Of a stretch of DNA of 7,561 bases, positions 1 through 6,393 are shown in pieces. The position numbers were made by a program, and so were the translations under genes. The stretch is from an uncultured Clostridia bacterium (lineage in GTDB: Bacteria > Bacillota > Clostridia > Christensenellales > Borkfalkiaceae). Each line of letters starts with the position of its first letter. Position 1 is the stretch's first letter. The DNA lies in the NCBI GenBank assembly GCA_937920115.1, contig CALGVF010000196.1, forward strand, positions 1 to 7,561, written 5' to 3'. The notes under the pieces are model-generated. The model had not been told where the DNA came from, did not search any database, and worked only from the letters and a program-made list of their open reading frames with translations.

Positions 1-2
1 TA

Positions 3-320
3 CACCCTACGCTCAGGGAAATCTCCCACTCGCTCGAATTTTGTCTTCTGTCGTTTTTCCTGCTCCTCTTCCTCGTCTCTTTCGATTTTAAAATTCCGAA
101 GTATTATACGGCGTTAATAGCGATAGCGTTGTGCTTTTTAGTCGCTCTTTCCGACGAATTTATACTCCAAAGATTTATTCAAGGCAGGGGGTCGGAATGG
201 CTCGACGTCGGAATGGACACGCTCGGAGCGACCGTCGGTTCTATGGTAGCGACGGCAGGGTATTATGTAGCAAGAAGCACGGTATTAAAAACAAAAAAAA
301 GCCGAATAATCGACTTATAG
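3..320 (+). CDS. VanZ-family membrane protein, C-terminal part (5' truncated by window edge)
   Basis: The reading frame is open from base 3 to a TAG at 318-320 and gives 105 residues; the start lies outside the window. The visible part has the order expected for the VanZ family (founder: VanZ of the Tn1546 vancomycin cluster, linked to low-level teicoplanin resistance). There is an R-x-x-x-H element (REISH, visible residues 5-9) and a hydrophobic helix at about 14-29. A second helix at about 36-50 leads into S-D-E with Q at 56 and GRG at 61-63, then D68, and a glycine-rich helix from about 70 to 89 (DTLGATVG). The end is basic (KTKK). The usual DxxxNTLG motif reads D-V-G-M-D-T-L-G, so Asp72 stands where Asn is common. 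The protein would be in the cytoplasmic membrane. It lies 8 nt before the ABC ATPase gene, so co-transcription is likely. The biochemical role of chromosomal VanZ proteins is largely unknown; the family call is firm, the function is not. Confidence 0.85.
   Translation, partial: HPTLREISHSLEFCLLSFFLLLFLVSFDFKIPKYYTALIAIALCFLVALSDEFILQRFIQGRGSEWLDVGMDTLGATVGSMVATAGYYVARSTVLKTKKSRIIDL
293..299 (+). other. Candidate -1 slippery heptamer A-AAA-AAA at the end of vanZ
   Basis: A run of eight A (293-300) is placed so that, in the VanZ frame, it reads A AAA AAA, with Lys98 and Lys99 in the P and A sites. This is the canonical X-XXY-YYZ arrangement. After a -1 shift the next codons (AAG CCG AAT and onwards) stay open through the ATPase start at 329, so slippage would give a VanZ-ATPase fusion. 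No convincing downstream stem-loop or upstream stimulatory Shine-Dalgarno was seen. The phase and the open frame are observed; actual use is speculative. Confidence 0.3.
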
Positions 321-325
321 GTAGG
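317..325 (+). promoter_or_regulatory. Ribosome binding site for the BcrA-like ATPase
   Basis: The string ATAGGTAGG overlaps the vanZ stop codon. Its first AGG (319-321) is 7 nt before the ATG at 329; its second AGG (323-325) is 3 nt before that ATG and 15 nt before the alternative ATG at 341. Spacing favours 329 as the start. The frame is open upstream to about 131, but that part overlaps vanZ out of frame and has no family similarity. Confidence 0.55.
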
Positions 326-328
326 TTT

Positions 329-1234
329 ATGAATGAATTTATGAACGAAATTGTTTTACAGACGTTTAATCTCACGAAGAGATTTAAACACAAAGTCGCG
401 GTGGATAACGTCGACATGACGCTTTGTCGCGGCGACATTTACGGCTTTATCGGCAAGAACGGAGCGGGCAAAACGACCGCTATGCGGCTCATTTTAGGGC
501 TTGCGTTCCCCGACGGCGGCGAAGTGGTATTTTTCGGCGGCGAAGACAAAAGTGAAGCGAGAAAGAAAATCGGCTCGCTTATCGAAGCCCCCGGAATTTA
601 TAAAAATTGCACCGCTTACGAAAATATGAAGAGGTTTTCCATACTCTACGGCGGTACGGACGAGGATATCAAAAACAATCTCGAACTCGTGGGGCTATCG
701 GATACGGGAAATAAAAAGGCGGGGCAATTCTCGCTCGGTATGAAACAGAGACTCGGGATAGCGATCGCTCTTCTCGGCAACCCCGAAATTATGATTTTGG
801 ACGAACCCGTAAACGGTCTCGACCCCGAGGGAATAAAAGAAATCAGAGACTGTATTTTAAGGCTCAACAAAGAAAAAGGCGTTACCTTTTTAATATCGAG
901 TCACCTACTCGACGAACTCGCGAAAATCGTAACCAAATACGGAATAATCAACAACGGCAGACTCATAGAAGAGATAACCGCCGAAGAACTCGAAAAAAGG
1001 TGCGAAAGCGGGCTGAAAATAGTCGTAGACGACGGCGAAAAAGCCGAAGAATTACTCAGGTCTCGCTTCCCCGAACTCGAAATAAAGAGGAAAGGCAACG
1101 AACTTATTTTGCCGAACGTAACGGAAAATTCGGGCAAATTCAACGCTCTGCTCGTAAAATCGGGCGTATCCGTCGAAGAACTCGGAATTTTAAGCGGCGG
1201 ACTTGAAAATTACTTTATAGAGAGGCTTGGCTAA
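329..1234 (+). CDS. ABC transporter ATP-binding protein, BcrA/LanF (bacitracin/lantibiotic immunity) type
   Basis: This 301-residue cytoplasmic ATPase would power export of a substrate with the permease encoded next. All nucleotide-binding motifs are present: Walker A GKNGAGKTT (42-50), signature SLGMKQR (135-141), Walker B IMILDEP (154-160), D-loop GLDP (163-166) and switch histidine H192. At the Q-loop position the protein has LIEAPGIY (84-91), a Glu instead of the usual Gln. This 'E-loop' is described for LanF proteins of lantibiotic immunity and for BcrA-like ATPases, and it supports that subgroup of COG1131. The signature starts with S-L-G rather than LSGG, also common in this group. A tail of about 90 residues follows the nucleotide-binding domain. 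The start at 329 is chosen from ribosome binding site spacing; 341 is the alternative. The stop overlaps the permease start by 1 nt (TAATG), indicating translational coupling. The substrate cannot be read from sequence; peptide-antibiotic export or immunity is the best guess. Confidence 0.93.
   Translation: MNEFMNEIVLQTFNLTKRFKHKVAVDNVDMTLCRGDIYGFIGKNGAGKTTAMRLILGLAFPDGGEVVFFGGEDKSEARKKIGSLIEAPGIYKNCTAYENMKRFSILYGGTDEDIKNNLELVGLSDTGNKKAGQFSLGMKQRLGIAIALLGNPEIMILDEPVNGLDPEGIKEIRDCILRLNKEKGVTFLISSHLLDELAKIVTKYGIINNGRLIEEITAEELEKRCESGLKIVVDDGEKAEELLRSRFPELEIKRKGNELILPNVTENSGKFNALLVKSGVSVEELGILSGGLENYFIERLG
1219..1225 (+). promoter_or_regulatory. Ribosome binding site for the ABC-2 permease
   Basis: AGAGAGG lies 8 nt before the ATG at 1234, inside the end of the ATPase gene. 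It supports the start that overlaps the ATPase stop codon. Confidence 0.6.
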
Positions 1235-1986
1235 TGAGAGAGATGTTGAAATTCGAACTTAGAAAACTCCTGAGGATGAAGAGTTTATACGTCTGCGCGG
1301 CTTTGATTGTTTTGCAAAGTTTGTTGATAACGAGCATAATGAGCGGTGCACGCGTTATTATCGACGACGAAGTGACTAAACCCGCGATGTGGCGTTCGCT
1401 ACTATCCTCCGCAGAAATAATTCCCATTCCGCTTGCTATATTCGCCTCGGTATACGCCGTCTGCGATTTCTCGGGGGAAACGATAAAAACAATTTTATCA
1501 AAAGGCTATTCGAGGACTCAAAGATATTTTTCTCAACTCGTAATGTTGCTCGCTGTATGCGTAGCCTACTTTCTTCTGTGCGAACTATCGCATATAATAT
1601 TCGGAGCGATATATCTTACAAGAATTATGCGTGACGATATATGGCTCAATATAATTCTTCAACTTCCGATTATAATCGCTTACGGCGTGTTTTTCTTCGG
1701 TATCGCGTCATTATTCAAGGGAATGGGCGGAGCGATTGCCACAACGGTTTTTTTGGACGTTCCGATACTGCCGCTTTTGTTTGCCTTTGTAAACGGCTCC
1801 TTCCGTAAACAACTTGACGAAGCGGGAATAGACCTTACCGACTACTGGCTGAGAAGTATGATAAACAGTTTAGATAAAATTGAACTCACGAATAAAATAA
1901 TCGCTACCGCCCTTATAGGCTCGGCGGCGTACTTTATAATCTTCGTCGCGATAGGATATTTAATCGCAAGGCGGAGAGAAGTTTAA
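1234..1986 (+). CDS. ABC-2 type permease, partner of the BcrA/LanF-like ATPase
   Basis: This 250-residue integral membrane protein has about six predicted membrane helices, near residues 18-38, 60-77, 101-125, 138-160, 164-187 and 221-245. It is the usual size for LanE/LanG or BcrB-like permeases (about 230-250). The start MREMLKFELRKLLRMKS is a basic amphipathic segment typical of the family's N-terminal interface helix. After helix 2 comes DFSGETIKTILSKGYSR (78-94), which matches the family pattern of an acidic residue, a G/E-T-(I/R)-K/R stretch and G-x-SR before the third helix. It is translationally coupled to the ATPase by TAATG. Only one permease gene is present, so a homodimer is likely (as in BcrAB-like or DrrAB-like systems) rather than the LanE-LanG heterodimer. 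The ABC-2 family is clear; the substrate is not. Confidence 0.88.
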   Translation: MREMLKFELRKLLRMKSLYVCAALIVLQSLLITSIMSGARVIIDDEVTKPAMWRSLLSSAEIIPIPLAIFASVYAVCDFSGETIKTILSKGYSRTQRYFSQLVMLLAVCVAYFLLCELSHIIFGAIYLTRIMRDDIWLNIILQLPIIIAYGVFFFGIASLFKGMGGAIATTVFLDVPILPLLFAFVNGSFRKQLDEAGIDLTDYWLRSMINSLDKIELTNKIIATALIGSAAYFIIFVAIGYLIARRREV

Positions 1987-1992
1987 AAGAGG
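1986..1992 (+). promoter_or_regulatory. Ribosome binding site for the phospho-sugar mutase
   Basis: AAAGAGG starts on the last base of the permease stop codon and lies 10 nt before the ATG at 2003. The whole gap between the genes is 16 nt, with no room for a separate promoter or terminator, so the mutase is probably read from the same transcript. Confidence 0.55.
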
Positions 1993-2002
1993 TATTATAT
2001 TT

Positions 2003-3631
2003 ATGAATAAAAAGTACTCGTTATGGCTTGAAAAACTGCCCGACGGCGACCCGCTCAAAGCCGAACTCGAAGGGCTAAAAGACAACGCGGACGAAATCAA
2101 CGACAGATTTTACAAAGAACTGAAATTCGGCACGGGCGGACTTCGCGGCAAAATCGGAGTCGGAACCAACCGCATGAACGTTTACACGGTCGGCAGGGCG
2201 ACTATGGGCTTCGCCGATTACCTTATTGCAAACGGCAAAAAGTCGGCGTGCATAGCCTACGACAGCAGAAATATGTCGAGAGAATTCGCTTTTTTGGCGG
2301 CTGACGTACTTTCTTCTTTCGGCGTTACGGCTTACGTTTTCGACCGTTTAACCCCTACCCCCGTACTTTCGTTCGCAGTTCGAAGTCTCGGCGTTGGAGG
2401 CGGACTCGTCATTACGGCAAGTCACAACCCGAAGGAATACAACGGCTACAAGGCGTACAACGACAAAGGCTGTCAACTCACCGACGAAGCGGCAAGCGAA
2501 GTGACCGACTTAATCGAAAAACACGATTATTTCGAGAAATTCGACAAAAACCCGTCGCTTGTCCACGTTTTGGGCGGCGAGATTCTCGACGAATTTATAG
2601 ACGCGATTTACGGCTATTCTCTGCCGTTCGACAAGAAATTCGCCCCGAAGATAATATATACTCCGCTCAACGGCACGGGGCTTGTTCCCGTCAGAAAAAT
2701 ACTTGCTAAAATGGGAATTACGGACTACACGGTCGTTCCCGAGCAGGAAAACCCCGACGGCAATTTCACCACTTGTCCGTTCCCGAACCCCGAGGAAAAA
2801 GCCGCTTTGAAAAAGGCGTTGGAACTCGCCGAAAAGGAAAAAGCGGAACTCGTTATAGCGACCGACCCCGACGCGGACAGAATGGGTATCGCGGTGAGAG
2901 ACAAAGACGGCTCGTACAGACTCTTCAACGGCAACGAAACGGGCGCCGTTATGGAATATTATCTACTCAGCGTGAGAAAGGCGAAAGGCGAAATTCCGAA
3001 GAACTCCTACGTTGTAGAAACGGTCGTATCTTCTCCGCTTATCGAGAAAATCGCGGCGGCGTTCGGCGTTAAAACGTACAGCGTACTCACAGGTTTCAAA
3101 TATATCGGCGAGACGATAGACAGGGCGAAAAACGAGAATTTCCTGTTCGGAATGGAAGAGAGTTACGGCTACTTGGTCGGCGTTCACGCGAGGGATAAAG
3201 ACTCGATTTCGGCGGTAATGACGATAGTCGAAGCGGTATGTTATTATAGAGAAAAAGGACTCGATTTAATCGACGCTTTAAACGATATATACGAGAAATT
3301 CGGATATTATTCGACGGGGCTTTACTCAAAGTATTTCGAGGGCGAAAAGGGAATGATATTTATGTCGGACTTTATGAAAAACCTTAGAAGTAACCCGCCG
3401 AAAGAGATACTCGGACGAAAAGTCGAAAGCGTAAAAGACTACTCTCTCGGAATAGACGGACTTCCGAAGAGCAACGTACTGAAATACAAAGGCGAAGGAT
3501 TTGAACTCGTAGTAAGACCGAGCGGCACGGAACCGAAGTTAAAGTTTTACGCAATGACGAACGCGGAGACGGAAGAAAAGTCGGCGAAATTAAAAGACGA
3601 CCTTCTCGCCTACGTTTCGACGACTTTATGA
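2003..3631 (+). CDS. Phospho-sugar mutase (alpha-D-phosphohexomutase; PgcA-like phosphoglucomutase/phosphomannomutase)
   Basis: This 542-residue cytoplasmic enzyme should interconvert hexose 1- and 6-phosphates, most likely glucose-6-P and glucose-1-P. All four signature regions of the alpha-D-phosphohexomutase superfamily are intact. The N-terminal FGTGGLRG lies at 42-49. The catalytic phosphoserine loop TASHNPKEYNGYK has Ser140 as the phospho-acceptor. The Mg-binding loop DPDADR is at 288-293, the sugar-binding loop GMEESYGY at 383-390, and the phosphate-binding loop RPSGTEPK at 505-512. Length and the long N-terminal lead before FGTGGLRG fit the PgcA-type group (B. subtilis PgcA, roughly 570-580 residues). 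They fit less well with GlmM-type phosphoglucosamine mutases, which are near 450. It ends with TGA followed at once in frame by TAG. Glucose-1-phosphate feeds UDP-glucose, glycolipid and wall glycan synthesis, which could link it to the envelope genes upstream; that link is inference. Substrate preference (glucose or mannose) cannot be settled from sequence. Confidence 0.95.
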   Translation: MNKKYSLWLEKLPDGDPLKAELEGLKDNADEINDRFYKELKFGTGGLRGKIGVGTNRMNVYTVGRATMGFADYLIANGKKSACIAYDSRNMSREFAFLAADVLSSFGVTAYVFDRLTPTPVLSFAVRSLGVGGGLVITASHNPKEYNGYKAYNDKGCQLTDEAASEVTDLIEKHDYFEKFDKNPSLVHVLGGEILDEFIDAIYGYSLPFDKKFAPKIIYTPLNGTGLVPVRKILAKMGITDYTVVPEQENPDGNFTTCPFPNPEEKAALKKALELAEKEKAELVIATDPDADRMGIAVRDKDGSYRLFNGNETGAVMEYYLLSVRKAKGEIPKNSYVVETVVSSPLIEKIAAAFGVKTYSVLTGFKYIGETIDRAKNENFLFGMEESYGYLVGVHARDKDSISAVMTIVEAVCYYREKGLDLIDALNDIYEKFGYYSTGLYSKYFEGEKGMIFMSDFMKNLRSNPPKEILGRKVESVKDYSLGIDGLPKSNVLKYKGEGFELVVRPSGTEPKLKFYAMTNAETEEKSAKLKDDLLAYVSTTL

Positions 3632-3658
3632 TAGAATTTTAAAAACGTAAATATAAAC

Positions 3659-3701
3659 AAACCGCCCGAGGCGACAGTTAAACTGTCGCCTCGGGCGGTT
3701 T
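3659..3701 (+). terminator. Probable bidirectional rho-independent terminator between convergent operons
   Basis: Two 21-nt arms (3659-3679 and 3681-3701) are perfect reverse complements around a single central A, which gives a stem of about 20 bp with a tiny loop. The core is GC-rich (CCGCCCGAGGCGACAG). On the plus strand the stem ends in TTT and is followed by a T-rich stretch with TTTTT at 3709-3713. On the minus strand it is followed by TTTGTTTATATTT. It starts 27 nt after the mutase stop codon and lies about 100 nt past the end of the minus-strand operon, so it can serve both. Confidence 0.88.
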
Positions 3702-3801
3702 ATCTTCGTTTTTATTCGCTTTATCGCTTTTGCCGTTGCCTTTTTAAACGACTGATAATTTAACGATAAGTCTTGACTTTTTCAGCGTTGATTACTGCCT
3801 T
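3702..3801. other. Non-coding remainder of the convergent intergenic gap
   Basis: About 100 nt of AT-rich sequence lies between the terminator and the stop codon of the metal-binding protein gene. No ORF, strong hairpin or promoter pair was found. On the minus strand this would be the 3' untranslated part of the transporter operon, running up to the shared hairpin. Confidence 0.6.
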
Positions 3802-4062
3802 TCAGTCTTTCTTGAATAAACCGAAAAGCCCCTTTTTAACGTATTCCTCTTCCGTTACCTCCGATACGCGATACCCCGTACTGCCGATTACGCTTTTTAA
3901 TTGCTCTGCGTCTATGTGATATTCGCTGATTATCGTCGCTTCGCCCTTAACGTGCGAGGCGGTAACTTTCTTTACGTTAAAATTCTTCCTTATAAAGTCG
4001 CAGACGTGCGTTTCGCACATTCCGCATCTCATTCCGTCAATTTTTAATGTTATTTTCTTCAT
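3802..4062 (-). CDS. Heavy-metal-associated (HMA) domain protein, CopZ-like metallochaperone
   Basis: This 86-residue protein carries one HMA domain (about residues 2-68) with the ferredoxin-like beta-alpha-beta-beta-alpha-beta order. The metal site is GMRCGMCETHV (10-20), with Cys13 and Cys16 forming CxxC; Cys21 is an extra nearby thiol. The family usually binds Cu(I), sometimes Zn or Cd, and passes it to P-type ATPases or regulators. The later helix ends in S-T-G-Y (61-64), the usual GY near the end of HMA domains. A short extension follows, TEEEYVKKGLFGLFKKD (70-86), acidic then hydrophobic and basic, which is not part of the standard fold. The start follows the permease stop codon by 3 nt with a GGAG 6 nt upstream (4069-4072), so it is the last gene of the minus-strand operon. 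No copper ATPase or CopY/CsoR gene is in view, so a role in copper homeostasis is assumed only from the fold. Confidence 0.88.
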   Translation of the reverse strand: MKKITLKIDGMRCGMCETHVCDFIRKNFNVKKVTASHVKGEATIISEYHIDAEQLKSVIGSTGYRVSEVTEEEYVKKGLFGLFKKD

Positions 4063-4065
4063 ATT

Positions 4066-6393
4066 TTACTCCGCTCCTTTAAGCGCCTCAACCATATCGA
4101 TTTTTTTGTTCTTTCTCGCCACCAAGAACCCGACGAGAAGCGATACGCCGAACGTTATCGCTACGCCTGCTATATACGTCATTGCTCCGACCGTTACCCT
4201 CATTTCGTACTCGCTCGCAAGCGCTTTTACGAGATAATCGAGCGTGAGGAAGCCGAGCGGCAGTCCGATAATCATTCCGACAATCGTAAGCCACACGTTT
4301 TGTTCGATAAGTATTCTGCCGATTTTTTTGTCCTTGAAACCGACGACTTTCAAAGTCGCCATTTCCCTGTAACGCTCCGAATAACTCATTGTTCCGAGGT
4401 TATACAGAACGACTATTCCGAGTACAGCCCCGACTACGACGAGCAAAATAATCATTTCGTTCATTATCTCAAAGAACGTGTCGAAAGTGTCGATAATATC
4501 CTTTTTGTCCTGAATGCTCTTAACCGCCGCCGCAGCCGAAGATTGGTCATTTTTTATGACCGTTCTGTCGGTATCTGTATACAGCGACGAAATCTCGAAA
4601 TCGAACCCGAGCGAGTCGGCGTATTTTTTGCTTATGACTATTCTTTCGCTCTGAGAACGAACCGTTCCCTTAACGGTAAGCGTGAATTTATCGCTCTTCC
4701 CGTAAGGTTTGACGACGATTTTATCGCCCGCTTTCAGATTATACTTTTCCGCTATTCTGCGGCAGACGAACGCCCCGTCGTCGGGAAGAGTCACCGTCGA
4801 GTCCGAATCGTCGCTTAAAAATCTGATTTTGTCGTGGGTAATCGAATACACTTCGACCGAATACGCTTTATTCTCGTACTCGACCCCTACGCTGCCGCTG
4901 TAATCTGCCGAATACTTGTCTATAAGCGTATCGACGTTCTCTTTTTTCGCGTCGTCGCTCACGAAAATCTGCGAGGAGTAATTCATTGCGGTGTTGTAAT
5001 ACGAGTCTACAAAGCCGTCCATAGTGTCCTTCATACCGAACGAGCCGACTATAATTACCATACACCCGACAACGCCTATAAGGGTCATTATCGACCTCGA
5101 CTTGTGTCTCATAATATCCCTTAAATTCCACTTCGCAGCGAACGGAAGTTTGTTCCAAAGCGGCGTTCTTTCGAGCAGAAGTTTTTTCGACTTCTTCGGA
5201 ACGTAAGGGCGTAACGCGTCCGCAGGCGTGCCTTTAAGTATTTTCTTAACGGACAGGAAGCCTATAAACGTTAAGAATGCAATCATTCCGACTATTATTA
5301 CCCAACAGAACCAAGGAACGTAAAGTCTCCAACTCGGCATATCGAGATAAGTTCCCATCGAGCCGCCCTCGCTGAAAACGAATTTTCCTATTAAAAATCC
5401 AAGCCCGATACCGAAAACGGAGCCGATTATACCTATCGCGAGAGCGTAAGAAGTATAATGAAGAACAATCGTTTTATCCTTGAAGCCCAACGCTTTGAGA
5501 GTTCCTATCTGAACTTTCTCTTTCTGAGTTATTCTGTGCATTGTCGTGACCATTGTTAAAACGGCGATAAGAAGGAAAATTACGGGCAGTATCGAACCCA
5601 TAGTCTTACCCTCTTCGACTTCGCCCTGAGCGAGCGAATAGGACGGGGTTTCGTCTCTCGTCAGAACAAGCGTAGTCTTGCCGAGAGCCTTATCGACCGC
5701 CGCCTTGAACTCGGTCGCTTCCATATCGGAAATTACGTTTATCTGCGGAAAATAACCGTCGGTCATAAACGGGTTTTTCTCTTTTATCACGGCTTTGAAC
5801 ATTGCGGGCGAAATATATATAAATCCGTGCAATTCGAACTTAGGCATAAGTTGCGTTTCGTCCTTTACGCAGACGAGATATTCGCTCGACCTTACAAGTC
5901 CTTTGACATTAACCTCGAACGTATATCCGCTGAACGAGAATTTAACGCTGTCGCCGACTTTTATATTGTTTTCGTTCGCGTATTTGTAGGAAAGCCAACC
6001 GCCGTCCAGACTGTTTTCGTCGTAAGGCTCGCCGCTTTCGCTTAAAAAGTACGAGACTTTCGGATTTTCGGTAACGGTAAGGGCTAAGGTCTTTTCATCT
6101 GACCCCGCAACGGCACAGTTAACCGAAATATATCTCGAAACTTCCTTTACGCCGTCGATATTCTTTATCTTTTCGGCGTCCTCTTTTGAAAAGGGCGACA
6201 AGGCACTGTCCGTCGAAATTCTGTAATCGGCAAAACCCGAAGCCTCGTAAAAGTTCTTAGTGTTCTTGTCGATACTCACCCATTCGATATTGAAACCGAC
6301 GACTATCGCCACGCCGAGGGCAATCATTATTATCATAGAAATGAATTGCGCCTTGTACACACCCATCGTGCGGATAAGTTTTTTGAATAGCAT
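4066..6393 (-). CDS. ABC transporter permease with two FtsX-like domains
   Basis: This 775-residue membrane protein is the permease for the LolD/MacB-type ATPase encoded just upstream. It is an internal duplication: each half has one N-terminal membrane helix, a large extracytoplasmic region and three more helices. Helices are near 17-35, 268-288, 316-340, 359-382, 433-453, 645-667, 700-721 and 737-758. The extracytoplasmic regions span about 36-266 and 454-643. The repeated cytoplasmic motif between helices 2 and 3 of each half is easy to see: TLKALGFKDKTI (298-309) and TLKVVGFKDKKI (680-691). The C-terminus KIDMVEALKG is also typical of FtsX/MacB permeases. The frame extends two codons upstream to a TTG at 6399. 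The ATG at 6393 is preferred because it overlaps the ATPase stop as TAATG and has GAGGTGG 7 nt upstream. Some relatives export peptides or lipids and others transmit mechanical force to envelope enzymes (MacB, LolCDE, FtsEX); the substrate here is unknown. Confidence 0.92.
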   Translation of the reverse strand: MLFKKLIRTMGVYKAQFISMIIMIALGVAIVVGFNIEWVSIDKNTKNFYEASGFADYRISTDSALSPFSKEDAEKIKNIDGVKEVSRYISVNCAVAGSDEKTLALTVTENPKVSYFLSESGEPYDENSLDGGWLSYKYANENNIKVGDSVKFSFSGYTFEVNVKGLVRSSEYLVCVKDETQLMPKFELHGFIYISPAMFKAVIKEKNPFMTDGYFPQINVISDMEATEFKAAVDKALGKTTLVLTRDETPSYSLAQGEVEEGKTMGSILPVIFLLIAVLTMVTTMHRITQKEKVQIGTLKALGFKDKTIVLHYTSYALAIGIIGSVFGIGLGFLIGKFVFSEGGSMGTYLDMPSWRLYVPWFCWVIIVGMIAFLTFIGFLSVKKILKGTPADALRPYVPKKSKKLLLERTPLWNKLPFAAKWNLRDIMRHKSRSIMTLIGVVGCMVIIVGSFGMKDTMDGFVDSYYNTAMNYSSQIFVSDDAKKENVDTLIDKYSADYSGSVGVEYENKAYSVEVYSITHDKIRFLSDDSDSTVTLPDDGAFVCRRIAEKYNLKAGDKIVVKPYGKSDKFTLTVKGTVRSQSERIVISKKYADSLGFDFEISSLYTDTDRTVIKNDQSSAAAAVKSIQDKKDIIDTFDTFFEIMNEMIILLVVVGAVLGIVVLYNLGTMSYSERYREMATLKVVGFKDKKIGRILIEQNVWLTIVGMIIGLPLGFLTLDYLVKALASEYEMRVTVGAMTYIAGVAITFGVSLLVGFLVARKNKKIDMVEALKGAE

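Noticed and set aside
131..328. Upstream in-frame extension of the BcrA-like ATPase to an ATG at 131
   Set aside because: It overlaps vanZ in another frame, has no ribosome binding site or family similarity, and would add 66 basic residues before a normal nucleotide-binding domain. The extension is only of interest for the frameshift idea.
3743..3770. Possible second hairpin after the metal-binding protein gene
   Set aside because: Only GACT/AGTC at the ends can pair; the inner bases do not, so no stable stem forms.
4300..4818. Open frame of 172 codons on the plus strand inside the permease gene
   Set aside because: It is antisense to a clearly coding FtsX-like gene, has no recognisable domain, and its length follows from the neighbour's codon bias.
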